Of a DNA stretch of 64,000 nucleotides, positions 8,243 through 15,182 are shown one piece after another (positions within the stretch are counted from its first letter, which is position 1; every line of letters starts with the position of its first letter). The translations under genes and the position numbers were made by a program. The notes below the pieces were generated by a model. That model made no database searches, had not been told where the DNA came from, and saw only the letters and a list, made by a program, of their open reading frames with translations. The DNA is from Lishizhenia sp965656535 (GTDB lineage: Bacteria > Bacteroidota > Bacteroidia > Flavobacteriales_D > Crocinitomicaceae), in the NCBI GenBank assembly GCA_965656535.1, contig CBFHKX010000002.1, positions 186,001 through 250,000 on the forward strand, written 5' to 3'.

Positions 8243-8545
8243 TTATTTTTCGGTTATTCTCCTTTTCAAATCCATTCGTTCGTGTAAAATTCTCGTAATT
8301 TCGATTGGATTTACATTTGATTTTCGATAAAATATTACGTTTCGATTTGCTTTCAGTCCAAAAAGGTCAGATTTGATTCCGTTATAATTCTTTCCTAATT
8401 CTGGATTGTCGGCAATGTCTTGGCAAATATCCAAAAGCATATCATAATATCTGTCAGCTTGATTTTCAGACCAATTCTCGAGTGTATATTCCCAAATTCC
8501 GTTTAAGTCAGCTACGGCCTTATTGGTCAATTCGTATTTAGCCAT
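8243..8545 (-). CDS. RelE/ParE-family toxin
   Basis: 100 residues with the ParE pattern: ELTNKAVADLNGIWEYTLE at the start, then DRYYDMLLDICQDIADNPEL, and a C-terminal RNVIFYRKS...IEITRILHERMD. The arginine-rich C-terminal strand and RILHERMD ending are typical of ParE toxins that poison DNA gyrase; RelE-type mRNA cleavage cannot be excluded. The start codon overlaps the last eight bases of the antitoxin gene, the standard type II arrangement. Palindrome A follows immediately. Confidence 0.88.
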   Translation of the reverse strand: MAKYELTNKAVADLNGIWEYTLENWSENQADRYYDMLLDICQDIADNPELGKNYNGIKSDLFGLKANRNVIFYRKSNVNPIEITRILHERMDLKRRITEK

Positions 8546-8786
8546 TCTTTCTTCGCTTAGCTTTTAATTCCTCAAGATTTTTTTTAGGGTCGAAATCGTG
8601 AGCAATTCCGCTATCAATTCCTTCTTGAATAGCATTCTTTAACGCAATAACTTTACTTTCTTCATTTTCTAGTAGTCGAAGTCCAGCTCTGATTACTTCG
8701 CTTACGTTTTTGTAACGTCCAGCAGAAACCTGAGTTTGTACAAACTGGTCAAAATAATTTCCTAGTGATATTGATGTATTTTTCAT
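8538..8786 (-). CDS. ParD-like antitoxin
   Basis: 82 residues. It begins MKNTSISLGNYFDQFVQTQV and continues SAGRYKNVSEVIRAGLRLLE, the ribbon-helix-helix DNA-binding signature of ParD/CopG antitoxins. The charged C-terminal tail (AHDFDPKKNLEELKAKRR) would wrap the toxin. The gene precedes and overlaps the toxin gene by eight bases. A 15-bp palindrome in the promoter spacer suggests autorepression. Confidence 0.88.
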   Translation of the reverse strand: MKNTSISLGNYFDQFVQTQVSAGRYKNVSEVIRAGLRLLENEESKVIALKNAIQEGIDSGIAHDFDPKKNLEELKAKRRKNG

Positions 8787-8803
8787 TCCGTTTTAATTTT
8801 TCT

Positions 8804-8834
8804 CAAATATACCAAATTTTGGTAAAATTGTCAA
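8804..8834 (-). promoter_or_regulatory. Promoter and operator of the parD-parE module
   Basis: On the minus strand a TTG (8832-8834) and TATATTTG (8804-8811) are separated by exactly 20 bases, a near-ideal Bacteroidota promoter. The spacer contains the palindrome TACCAAA-T-TTTGGTA (8810-8824), placed where a bound ribbon-helix-helix antitoxin would block RNA polymerase. Confidence 0.65.
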
Positions 8835-8859
8835 ATTTGTAGATTTTCGCTCAAATTAC

Positions 8860-8950
8860 ACCCAACGTTAAATATATGGCGACTCTGCAAATTGACAACA
8901 ACCTTTTGGTTAAACACTAATCGCCCAATTTGCTATATATAGTGTTAGGC
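8860..8950. repeat. attC-like imperfect palindrome B
   Basis: This 91-bp element begins ACCCAAC (8860-8866) and ends GTTAGGC (8944-8950). These match both integron core consensus sequences, RYYYAAC and GTTRRRY. Between them, TATATGGCGA and TTTGCTATATATAG form an imperfect stem. The stop codon of the downstream-coordinate minus-strand gene lies inside the GTTAGGC end (TAA on the minus strand at 8945-8947). Confidence 0.65.
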
Positions 8951-9475
8951 AATGTTTTTTATTACATTTTCTAGTCTTTTCAAATTTTGAAGATTTTTTC
9001 CATAATCTACTATTGTTGTCCTCAATTTCGGACTGCTTGAAATTTGATAGTCAAAGTCAGAATCAGTTTTTGATTTTAAAATAATTTTAATTTCTTCTCC
9101 CCAAGATTTCCAAGTTATACCTGTTTTTAAGGTAATTTCATTTTCAGTCTCGGTCATTTTCATTTTACCGATTATTGGGTCTGTTTTTAGCTTGTTGATT
9201 AGTTCGGTTCTTCCGAGGTTCGTTTTTATTTCTTTAGTCTGTGAGACTCCTAAATTCTCGTCAGTGAGTTCTTGAATTTCGTTCTTTTTCAATCTGTATT
9301 TATGGAAAAAAACTAAAATTAAGGACATTGTAATACCAAAAAAGAAGGTCAGGGATAAGAACTTCCACAGTTTAAATCCATCACCATCTAACAAGTCAAA
9401 ACCAATCATAATTAGTCCATATGGAATTCCTGTCAATAGAAATGTCTTTAAATACAATTTTGTTAATGGTTTCAT
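8945..9475 (-). CDS. Small membrane-anchored hypothetical protein
   Basis: 176 residues. Two hydrophobic helices lie near the N-terminus (about residues 8-28 and 37-58), followed by a soluble, charged C-terminal domain of about 110 residues that I do not recognise (WKSWGEEIKIILKSKTDSDF). It is the only gene between palindromes B and C, and its stop codon is contributed by the end of palindrome B. This single-gene, palindrome-flanked layout resembles an integron cassette. No function can be assigned. Confidence 0.65.
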   Translation of the reverse strand: MKPLTKLYLKTFLLTGIPYGLIMIGFDLLDGDGFKLWKFLSLTFFFGITMSLILVFFHKYRLKKNEIQELTDENLGVSQTKEIKTNLGRTELINKLKTDPIIGKMKMTETENEITLKTGITWKSWGEEIKIILKSKTDSDFDYQISSSPKLRTTIVDYGKNLQNLKRLENVIKNIA

Positions 9476-9495
9476 AAATCCCGTTTTTTAATATT

Positions 9496-9553
9496 GCCTA
9501 ACGGTTTGTGTATGGTGCGTATCCCGAAGGGTATGCACTATACACCGTGTTAC
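9496..9553. repeat. attC-like imperfect palindrome C
   Basis: It starts GCCTAAC (9496-9502, a match to RYYYAAC). The arms TGTATGGTGCGTA and TATGCACTATACA face each other across a small CCC-GAA-GGG hairpin. The right end is GTGTTAC, a weaker match. It lies 11 bases beyond the 3' end of the first HxlR gene. Confidence 0.6.
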
Positions 9554-9564
9554 TCACAGTATTT

Positions 9565-9945
9565 TTATTTTTCTTTCAATTTTGGCTCTAAAACGTTCTT
9601 AACTCCCCATTTGCTAAGTTCGCCAAAAAGTGGTCTCAGGCTTTCTCCTTTTTCAGTTAATGTGTAAATTACTTTTGGAGGTATTTCCGCAAATACTTTT
9701 CTGTTTACGAGACCGTCTTTTTCTAATTCTCGCAGTTGAGTTGTCATCATTCTTTTGCTACAATCAGGCATCATTCTTTGTAGTAAGCCAAATCTATTTA
9801 CGTCCACGGAGATAAAGTATAAAATCAGAGGTTTCCATTTACCACCGATGATTTTGAGAGTTGCACTTACTGGACAGCCACCATATTTTTTGATGTTCTC
9901 GACCATATTATCGAAACGATCAGAATTTATTTCAACTTTTTTCAT
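9565..9945 (-). CDS. HxlR-family regulator, divergent from ABM lipoproteins
   Basis: 126 residues with the HxlR winged-helix pattern: GGKWKPLILYFI, then TTQLRELEKDGLVNRKVFAE and PKVIYTLTEKGESL. Cysteine 24 is followed by proline, in the position where HxlR proteins such as YodB and HypR carry a redox- or electrophile-sensing cysteine; a second cysteine lies in MPDCSKRMM. It is transcribed away from two ABM-domain lipoprotein genes. An inverted repeat in the shared intergenic region is the likely operator. Confidence 0.88.
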   Translation of the reverse strand: MKKVEINSDRFDNMVENIKKYGGCPVSATLKIIGGKWKPLILYFISVDVNRFGLLQRMMPDCSKRMMTTQLRELEKDGLVNRKVFAEIPPKVIYTLTEKGESLRPLFGELSKWGVKNVLEPKLKEK

Positions 9946-9969
9946 TCTATAATCCCTTTAAAATCAATA

Positions 9970-10041
9970 ATAGTTACATAATTGTAACTATCTGAGTATA
10001 ACGTAACTACTTGCAAAAGTAGACATTAGTGTTCAGATTTG
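9970..10041 (+). promoter_or_regulatory. HxlR operator and lipoprotein promoter
   Basis: A perfect inverted repeat, ATAGTTACA-TAAT-TGTAACTAT, spans 9970-9991, and a further half-site GTAACTAC follows at 10003-10010. The latter abuts a TTG (10011-10013) that is 20 bases upstream of CAGATTTG (10034-10041), a near-consensus -7 box for the gene starting at 10067. The layout suits repression by the divergent HxlR protein. Confidence 0.6.
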
Positions 10042-10066
10042 CAAAGAATTTAAAAATCAGAATTGA

Positions 10067-10798
10067 ATGAAAAAAGCATTTATTATAGGTCTAGTGGGAG
10101 TTTTGGCTGTTTCTTGCTCGCCTATCAAAAAATCATTGGTTGCAGAAACCGAAAAGCCTGTTACTGAAATAGCAATCCGTGTTGTCAAAGAAGGACAAAA
10201 TGATGCGTTTATGGAAACTCGTAAAAACTTTATTACTGTTCTTAAAGAGCAAGATGGAGTGTTCGCAGATAGAGAGTTCCAGTCTTTTTATGCGTTACCT
10301 AAACCTGATGAAAGAGATGTGTTTATAGGTATGACTGATTACGAAACCTATAAAACAGTTGGTAAAGTTCAAGGTAAAATGAGTGTTGTAAGTAAGTTTT
10401 TAAAGTTCAATAAGAATATGGACTTGAAGGCTTATGTGTTTGTACAACAAACGGAAGGACCAAAATTTAATCTAAAGACATTGGCGTCGAGTAACGGAGA
10501 GATTCTTGAAATCGGTGTCCGTAGAGTAAAGCCTGGAATGGAGAAAGAATTCAATGAATACCGTAAAAAGTTTGTTGAGTTATTGAGTTCGTACGAAGGT
10601 GTTAAGGAGAGTTATGAGTTTCAGGTTGTTGGTGGAAATGACATTGAAGGTCTTAGTGTTGGAATGACTGTCTATGAAAGTAAAGATGCTTTTATGAAGC
10701 TGTCCGAGCCTATTATGAAGGAAGAAATCACACAAAAGTATTTCAGCACGTTTGAAATTGTTGCTTCACAGTTCGCCTTTTCAACTACAAATCAATAA
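10067..10798 (+). CDS. Lipoprotein with two ABM-like (dimeric alpha-beta barrel) domains
   Basis: 243 residues. The lipoprotein leader MKKAFIIGLVGVLAVSC gives a lipidated cysteine at 17. Two repeats of an antibiotic-biosynthesis-monooxygenase-like ferredoxin fold follow: EIAIRVVKEGQNDAFMETR at about 35-130 and EIGVRRVKPGMEKEFNEYR from about 145. Members of this fold act as small monooxygenases or simple binding proteins; no catalytic set can be identified here. It is followed six bases later by a paralogue and lies opposite an HxlR regulator, suggesting a stress-inducible envelope pair. Confidence 0.75.
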   Translation: MKKAFIIGLVGVLAVSCSPIKKSLVAETEKPVTEIAIRVVKEGQNDAFMETRKNFITVLKEQDGVFADREFQSFYALPKPDERDVFIGMTDYETYKTVGKVQGKMSVVSKFLKFNKNMDLKAYVFVQQTEGPKFNLKTLASSNGEILEIGVRRVKPGMEKEFNEYRKKFVELLSSYEGVKESYEFQVVGGNDIEGLSVGMTVYESKDAFMKLSEPIMKEEITQKYFSTFEIVASQFAFSTTNQ

Positions 10799-10804
10799 TC
10801 CACT

Positions 10805-11563
10805 ATGAAAACTTATTTTATAAAATCTGCCCTTTTTTCAGTTGGGCTAATGGTTTTAATGTCTTGCAATCAAACCACACAAAAAACAGAAAAAATACAA
10901 GAAACAAACAATAAAACAGAAGAAAAAATGGAACAGAAATCAGTAATGGAAATAGCTATTCGCAAGGTCAAAGAAGGACAAGACGAAGCATTTGTAAATG
11001 CAAGAACCGCATTTATCGGCAAATTGAAATCACAAAATGGGATTCAAAAAGATTGGGAGTTTAAGTCCTTTTTCACAATGCCCGAGCCTGACGATACAGA
11101 TGTATTTGTAGGAATGACCAGATATGAGTCAACAGAAGTAATGCAAGAGATCGCCAATAACTTAATGCAGTCGCCTGAAGCGGGTCAGTTCTTTGGTACT
11201 TTCGATATGAAGGCTTTCGTAGCTATCCAACCGGCTGATGGCGGTGATTTCAAATTAGAAGATTACATCAAGGCAGGCAATGTACTTGAGGTAGCTGTGA
11301 GAACGGTTAAAGAAGGTAACGAGGACGAGTATGACACCAAACGAAAAGGGTTTTTTGATTTGATTGCTCAACAGGATGGCTGCATTTTCGATAGAGAATT
11401 TACTGATTTGCAGACTGGAGACAAAGTAGTTTTAATCGGCTGGAAGTCGATGGAAGATTTTCAAAAAGGAGCAGGGTTTTTACAAACTCAACCACAAATG
11501 GGTGAATTTTTCGGAATTCTAAATGTCAAAGCTTATCAGGCTCTTGTTTTGAGTTCAAATTAA
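10805..11563 (+). CDS. Second ABM-domain lipoprotein, paralogue of the upstream gene
   Basis: 252 residues with a lipoprotein leader ending in LMSC (cysteine 21) and a charged linker (QTTQKTEKIQETNNKTEE). The first ABM-like domain starts at an internal methionine, MEQKSVMEIAIRKVKEG, and the second at EVAVRTVKEGNEDEYDTKR. The two repeats align with those of the gene just upstream, so the pair probably arose by tandem duplication. The internal Met at the domain start suggests that a lipoprotein leader was added to a cytoplasmic domain. A terminator follows at 11589. Confidence 0.75.
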   Translation: MKTYFIKSALFSVGLMVLMSCNQTTQKTEKIQETNNKTEEKMEQKSVMEIAIRKVKEGQDEAFVNARTAFIGKLKSQNGIQKDWEFKSFFTMPEPDDTDVFVGMTRYESTEVMQEIANNLMQSPEAGQFFGTFDMKAFVAIQPADGGDFKLEDYIKAGNVLEVAVRTVKEGNEDEYDTKRKGFFDLIAQQDGCIFDREFTDLQTGDKVVLIGWKSMEDFQKGAGFLQTQPQMGEFFGILNVKAYQALVLSSN

Positions 11564-11588
11564 TCTGAGCTAAAATATTCAATTTTGG

Positions 11589-11620
11589 AACAGTCGTCAT
11601 TTAGGTGTCGGCTGTTTTTT
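11589..11620 (+). terminator. Rho-independent terminator after the ABM lipoproteins
   Basis: AACAGTCG (11589-11596) pairs with CGGCTGTT (11609-11616), with one G-U pair, followed by a T run. Confidence 0.7.
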
Positions 11621-11626
11621 ATTGTG

Positions 11627-11678
11627 GGTAACGGTCTCGTGTATGGCACGTTTTAATGTGCTATATACATTGTTAACC
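11627..11678. repeat. attC-like imperfect palindrome D
   Basis: The left arm GGTAACGGTCTCGTGTATGG and the right arm GTGCTATATACATTGTTAACC are imperfect inverted copies around a TTTTAA loop. The core ends deviate from the strict RYYYAAC/GTTRRRY pattern. It lies beyond the 3' end of the CPBP protease gene. Confidence 0.5.
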
Positions 11679-11728
11679 TTTCGTTATTAAGATTATAGAA
11701 GACATTACTTCACAATAAATCATTCAAC

Positions 11729-12469
11729 CTAAGCAAGAATATCCCACCCAGCAAAGCCTACAACAGCATAAAATAAGTTGCTTAGAATATGAATTAGGAT
11801 TGCCATTTTTAATGAGCCAGTACGTAACAAGATCCAACCCCAAGTCGCACTATACAGAAAATACATGGGCCACAATATCATAGGATTATGACCAATGGTA
11901 AAAACAAGAGAGGTTATTAGAATAGCTGCCCAGGCAGGTATTTTCTTGGCTAATGAAGACTGCAAATACCCTCTAAATACAACTTCTTCCATAATAGGTC
12001 CAACAAGGATTGCCAGCAGTAAAAACCCAGACATTTCAAGTGCTCCTCCATTTGTTTGGATGTAGCTAAATATCTTGGAGCCGCCCCCAATGATTCCTTC
12101 GTGACCAAAGGCAGGTAAGATCTCCGATCTATATATCCACGCTAAAAAGTGTGTCAATGCCAATGCAGATACAACCAATAAGAGACCTTTACTTTTTTTA
12201 ATCTTACTTGGTTGAAGTCCTATCTCAGGATAAAAAGGTTCACCTGATCTACGGATATCCCACCAGAAGAAAGTAATTATCATAATGCCACTGAGCAAAG
12301 CAGAAGTCAGACCCAAGACCTCTAGAGGAACTTTAGTAGTTGGCGAAAAGAACTTAAACCCATAAGAGATAGCAATTCCGGCTAGGAGTTGACAGGCATA
12401 CATGATCACAATGGCCAGTATACCTCTCTTTATTGTCAATTGCTGGTGTTTACTTGTCGTTTCTGTCAT
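11729..12469 (-). CDS. CPBP (CAAX/Abi) family intramembrane metalloprotease
   Basis: 246 residues with about seven hydrophobic segments. The family motifs are present: EEVVFRG, with the paired glutamates that ligate metal, a later FTIGH, and a final ILIHILSNL. CPBP proteins are membrane glutamate-type proteases related to eukaryotic Rce1; in bacteria they process peptides or protect against bacteriocins. It is the only gene between palindromes D and E. No partner peptide gene is visible nearby. Confidence 0.88.
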   Translation of the reverse strand: MTETTSKHQQLTIKRGILAIVIMYACQLLAGIAISYGFKFFSPTTKVPLEVLGLTSALLSGIMIITFFWWDIRRSGEPFYPEIGLQPSKIKKSKGLLLVVSALALTHFLAWIYRSEILPAFGHEGIIGGGSKIFSYIQTNGGALEMSGFLLLAILVGPIMEEVVFRGYLQSSLAKKIPAWAAILITSLVFTIGHNPMILWPMYFLYSATWGWILLRTGSLKMAILIHILSNLFYAVVGFAGWDILA

Positions 12470-12498
12470 TCAATTTTGATTGTTTTGATAGTAATGAA

Positions 12499-12693
12499 GG
12501 CTAACGGTCTTGTATATGGCTTGTAGCGTGCAAATTAGCGATAACTATTCGGTTAAGAACGAGCCGAATTTTTTAATTTTCTTATTATCTTTTTTCTCAA
12601 TAAGCCAAATTAAAAAAATTGGCGGACTAGCAAATATGCCTTAAATACGTTTAAGCAACTAACTAGCTATGAGTTATATACGTTGTTGTAGCC
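12499..12693. repeat. attC-like long imperfect palindrome E
   Basis: About 195 bp. The left end reads GGCTAACGGTCTTGTATATG, almost the same as palindrome D, and the right end CTATGAGTTATATACGTTG then TTGTAGCC. Outer arms are imperfect inverted copies; the long middle carries a further pair (CCAAATTAAAAAAATTGG). The last eight codons of the HxlR gene at 12663 are encoded by its right arm. Confidence 0.5.
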
Positions 12694-13109
12694 AGTTTTT
12701 CTCGATACTGCTGTTCAATTACCCTTCCAAATTCTGCTTTGTCGGTTCTCAATAATTCCATTCCTTTTCCATTTACGATTGTTGGATTCAAATCCCTTAA
12801 ATGATTGTCGCTCCAAATTCCTAGTTCAATGATTATTGGTGTCATTGCCAATCCTTTCTCGGTTAAAAGATAGATATTAGATTTCTTATTATTCGGAAGT
12901 CTGGTTTTTATAATAATTCCAAACTCTTCAAGTTGTTTCAATTTCGCGGTCAATATATTGGTAGCAATTCCTTCATCACTTTCTGTAAAGTCTTTAAAAG
13001 TTTGCTTGTTCTCTATGAGCATTTGCTTTACGATAACCAACATCCATTTATCGCCTAAAATATCTAAAGCCGAAGTAAAAGGGCAATTGCATCTAAATTT
13101 TGTTTCCAT
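12663..13109 (-). CDS. Second HxlR-family regulator
   Basis: 148 residues. The HxlR pattern is clear: CPFTSALDILGDKWMLVIVK, then TNILTAKLKQLEEFGIIIKT and SNIYLLTEKGLAMTP. Cysteines 7 and 9 precede proline 10, the Cys-Pro context used for thiol or aldehyde sensing in this family. It is divergent from a SnoaL lipoprotein and an SDR oxidoreductase, which it probably represses. The final residues TTTYITHS come from the attC-like element E, so the original C-terminus may have been slightly different. Confidence 0.87.
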   Translation of the reverse strand: METKFRCNCPFTSALDILGDKWMLVIVKQMLIENKQTFKDFTESDEGIATNILTAKLKQLEEFGIIIKTRLPNNKKSNIYLLTEKGLAMTPIIIELGIWSDNHLRDLNPTIVNGKGMELLRTDKAEFGRVIEQQYREKLATTTYITHS

Positions 13110-13134
13110 TCTCTTTTGTTCCTTTTATTGGCTA

Positions 13135-13166
13135 CAAAGGTAACAAATTATATTTTTTACTTTCAA
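13135..13166 (-). promoter_or_regulatory. Promoter of the second HxlR gene
   Basis: On the minus strand TACCTTTG (13135-13142) lies 21 bases downstream of a TTG (13164-13166), 25 bases before the ATG. Confidence 0.55.
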
Positions 13167-13185
13167 AATGAAATTAATTTAGGTA

Positions 13186-13220
13186 ATTACTTGCTTTTTA
13201 AAAGTAATATTGTAGTTTTG
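13186..13220 (+). promoter_or_regulatory. Promoter and operator of the SnoaL-SDR operon
   Basis: TTG (13191-13193) and TAGTTTTG (13213-13220) are 19 bases apart. The -33 element is embedded in one arm of an inverted repeat, ATTACTT (13186-13192) and AAGTAAT (13202-13208), a good candidate for HxlR binding. Confidence 0.6.
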
Positions 13221-13254
13221 CTTGCGAAATACAAGTAATAAATATTAATAATAA

Positions 13255-14157
13255 ATGAAATCAATGAAAAAAGTAATCACAGTATTTGTGTTAGCAGGCA
13301 TTCTTGCTTCCTGCAACACATCAAAAACAAATGCAACAAGCGAGAATAATCAATCAAAAGAAAAAACAATGAATAACAAGGAAATCGTAGGCACTTTCTT
13401 GGGTGCTGTAGCCAAACAAGATACAGAAACAATGCGAAAATTTGCCAATGCAGATTATATTCAGCATAATCCTTTTGTTCCTTCAGGACTTGAACCGTTT
13501 ATGGGACTTTTACCAGTCTTAAAAGAAAACGGAACTTATGCCGAAAACGTTCGACTATTTCAAGATGGCGATTATGTATTTATGCACAACATTTGGCATA
13601 ATGCAAAACCATTTGGTGCAGATGAAATGGTAGCATTTGATATTATTCGTGTTGATGAAAATGGAAAAGTAGCCGAACATTGGGATGCAATGACCGTTTT
13701 GGTAAAAGAAACTGCAAGCGGAAGAACACAAACAGATGGTCCAACAACTGCTGAAGATTTAGATAAAACCGAAGCAAATAAAGCTTTGGCAGTTTCCCTT
13801 ATTGAAGATGTTTTGATGGGTAAAAATCCAAGTAATATAACTGAATACATAAGTGCAGAACAATACAACCAACACAACCCACAAATTAAAGATGGATTAA
13901 ACGGAATCGTGGAAGCCGTTGAATATCTTACCTCTCAAAACAATATGTTTAAATATACCAAAATCCACAAAGTTTTGGGCGAAGGTAATTTTGTTCTGAC
14001 GGTAAGCGAAGGTGAATGGAATGGTGGTAAAAAACACGCATTTTACGATTTGTTCAGAATGAAAGGTGGTAAAATCGTAGAACATTGGGATGTGATTCAA
14101 GAAATACCTACTGAAGGTTTAGCTCATAATAACGGAATGTTTGGCTTTAAAAATTAA
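13255..14157 (+). CDS. Lipoprotein with two SnoaL-like (NTF2-fold) domains
   Basis: 300 residues. A lipoprotein leader ends in ILASC (cysteine 20), then a Ser/Asn/Lys-rich linker. Two SnoaL-like domains follow: IVGTFLGAVAKQDTETMRKF with YIQHNPFVPSG, and LAVSLIEDVLMGKNPSNITE with YNQHNPQIKDG. Each carries the paired KVAEHWD or KIVEHWD ending typical of this family. Such proteins are cyclases, isomerases or of unknown role. The first domain starts at an internal Met (MNNKEIVG), as in the ABM lipoprotein. An alternative start three codons downstream (MKKVITVF) is possible. Confidence 0.8.
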   Translation: MKSMKKVITVFVLAGILASCNTSKTNATSENNQSKEKTMNNKEIVGTFLGAVAKQDTETMRKFANADYIQHNPFVPSGLEPFMGLLPVLKENGTYAENVRLFQDGDYVFMHNIWHNAKPFGADEMVAFDIIRVDENGKVAEHWDAMTVLVKETASGRTQTDGPTTAEDLDKTEANKALAVSLIEDVLMGKNPSNITEYISAEQYNQHNPQIKDGLNGIVEAVEYLTSQNNMFKYTKIHKVLGEGNFVLTVSEGEWNGGKKHAFYDLFRMKGGKIVEHWDVIQEIPTEGLAHNNGMFGFKN

Positions 14158-14162
14158 TAAAA

Positions 14163-15032
14163 ATGAAGAATGTAATCATCACAGGAAGTAGTAGTGGATT
14201 TGGCTTAAAAGCAGTTAAAGATTTTGCCGATAAAGGCAACAAAGTATTTGCAACAATGCGAAATCCAAATGGAAAGAACGCAAAGGTTAAAGAAGAATTG
14301 GAAGCCTACTCATCTCACATTAAAGTGGTAGATATGGATGTAACCAATGATATGTCTGTTACAAATGCAATGAATACAATCTTTTCGGAAGCAGAAAATA
14401 TTGATATTCTAATTAATAATGCAGGTATTATGTACATCGGCATTACGGAAGCCTATAGCGTTGAGCAAGCAAAATTTCAAATGGAAACCAATTATTTTGG
14501 TGCATTAAGAACCATACAAGCAGTTTTGCCAAGTATGCGTAAAGCTGGCAAAGGTTTAATAATAAACACATCGTCGTTAGTTGGCCGTATGTCTCCACCA
14601 TTCTTTGGAACTTATACCGCTACAAAGCACGCTTTGGAAGGATATTCGCAAGCATTACGTTATGAAGTTTCTCCGTTTGGCGTTGATGTCGTTATGGTAG
14701 AACCTGGACCTTTTGGAACAGGATTGTTGGCTTCTGGTCAGGCTCCTGCACATTCTGAAGTTCTTGATACTTACGGTGAATTGGCAGGTGTACCAACTGT
14801 AATGGGCGAAAATTTTGCTCAAATGTTACAAAGTGAAGATGCACCAGACCCACAATGGGTAGTGGATGCTTATCTGAAATTAGCCGAAACTCCTTTTGGT
14901 AGTCGTCCAACTCGAACTGTTGTAGGAATAACTTGGGGCGTGGATGAAATTAACGAACTCACACAACCTATTCAAGATAGAGTTCTTAAAGAAATGCAGT
15001 TAGAAAATGTACTTGGTGGTGTTTCAGCATAA
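14163..15032 (+). CDS. Short-chain dehydrogenase/reductase (classical SDR)
   Basis: 289 residues with all classical SDR marks: TGSSSGFG (7-14) for nucleotide binding, NNAG (85-88), serines 137-138 in NTSS, and YTATK with catalytic Tyr151 and Lys155. It would be an NAD(P)-dependent cytoplasmic oxidoreductase; the substrate is not evident. It starts five bases after the SnoaL gene, and both are divergent from an HxlR regulator, so a response to reactive aldehydes or quinones is plausible but inferred. A strong terminator follows. Confidence 0.92.
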   Translation: MKNVIITGSSSGFGLKAVKDFADKGNKVFATMRNPNGKNAKVKEELEAYSSHIKVVDMDVTNDMSVTNAMNTIFSEAENIDILINNAGIMYIGITEAYSVEQAKFQMETNYFGALRTIQAVLPSMRKAGKGLIINTSSLVGRMSPPFFGTYTATKHALEGYSQALRYEVSPFGVDVVMVEPGPFGTGLLASGQAPAHSEVLDTYGELAGVPTVMGENFAQMLQSEDAPDPQWVVDAYLKLAETPFGSRPTRTVVGITWGVDEINELTQPIQDRVLKEMQLENVLGGVSA

Positions 15033-15058
15033 CCACTCCACTTTCAATTAATTAAATA

Positions 15059-15095
15059 AAATCATAAGGGTTTCGGCACTTATGATTTTTTATTT
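15059..15095 (+). terminator. Rho-independent terminator after the SDR gene
   Basis: AAATCATAAG (15059-15068) pairs perfectly with CTTATGATTT (15079-15088), followed by a T-rich tail. Confidence 0.85.
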
Positions 15096-15136
15096 CAGTC
15101 TTATTGGTAATTAAAATGCTGGATTTTTGTCAAATT

Positions 15137-15175
15137 GGCTACAACAATTGGATATAGTTAACTAGTTAACTATAT
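15137..15175. repeat. 24-bp perfect palindrome with attC-like arm
   Basis: ATATAGTTAACT directly abuts its inverted copy AGTTAACTATAT (15152-15175). The preceding GGCTACAACAATTGGATATAG (15137-15157) resembles the reverse complement of the right end of palindrome E (GGCTACAACAACGTATATAAC). It lies seven bases beyond the stop codon of the tyrosine recombinase and is a candidate binding or crossover site. Confidence 0.5.
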
Positions 15176-15182
15176 ATCTGTT

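Noticed and set aside
8130..8330. Open frame across palindrome A and the toxin gene end
   Set aside because: It covers a non-coding palindrome and the antisense of the ParE-like gene.
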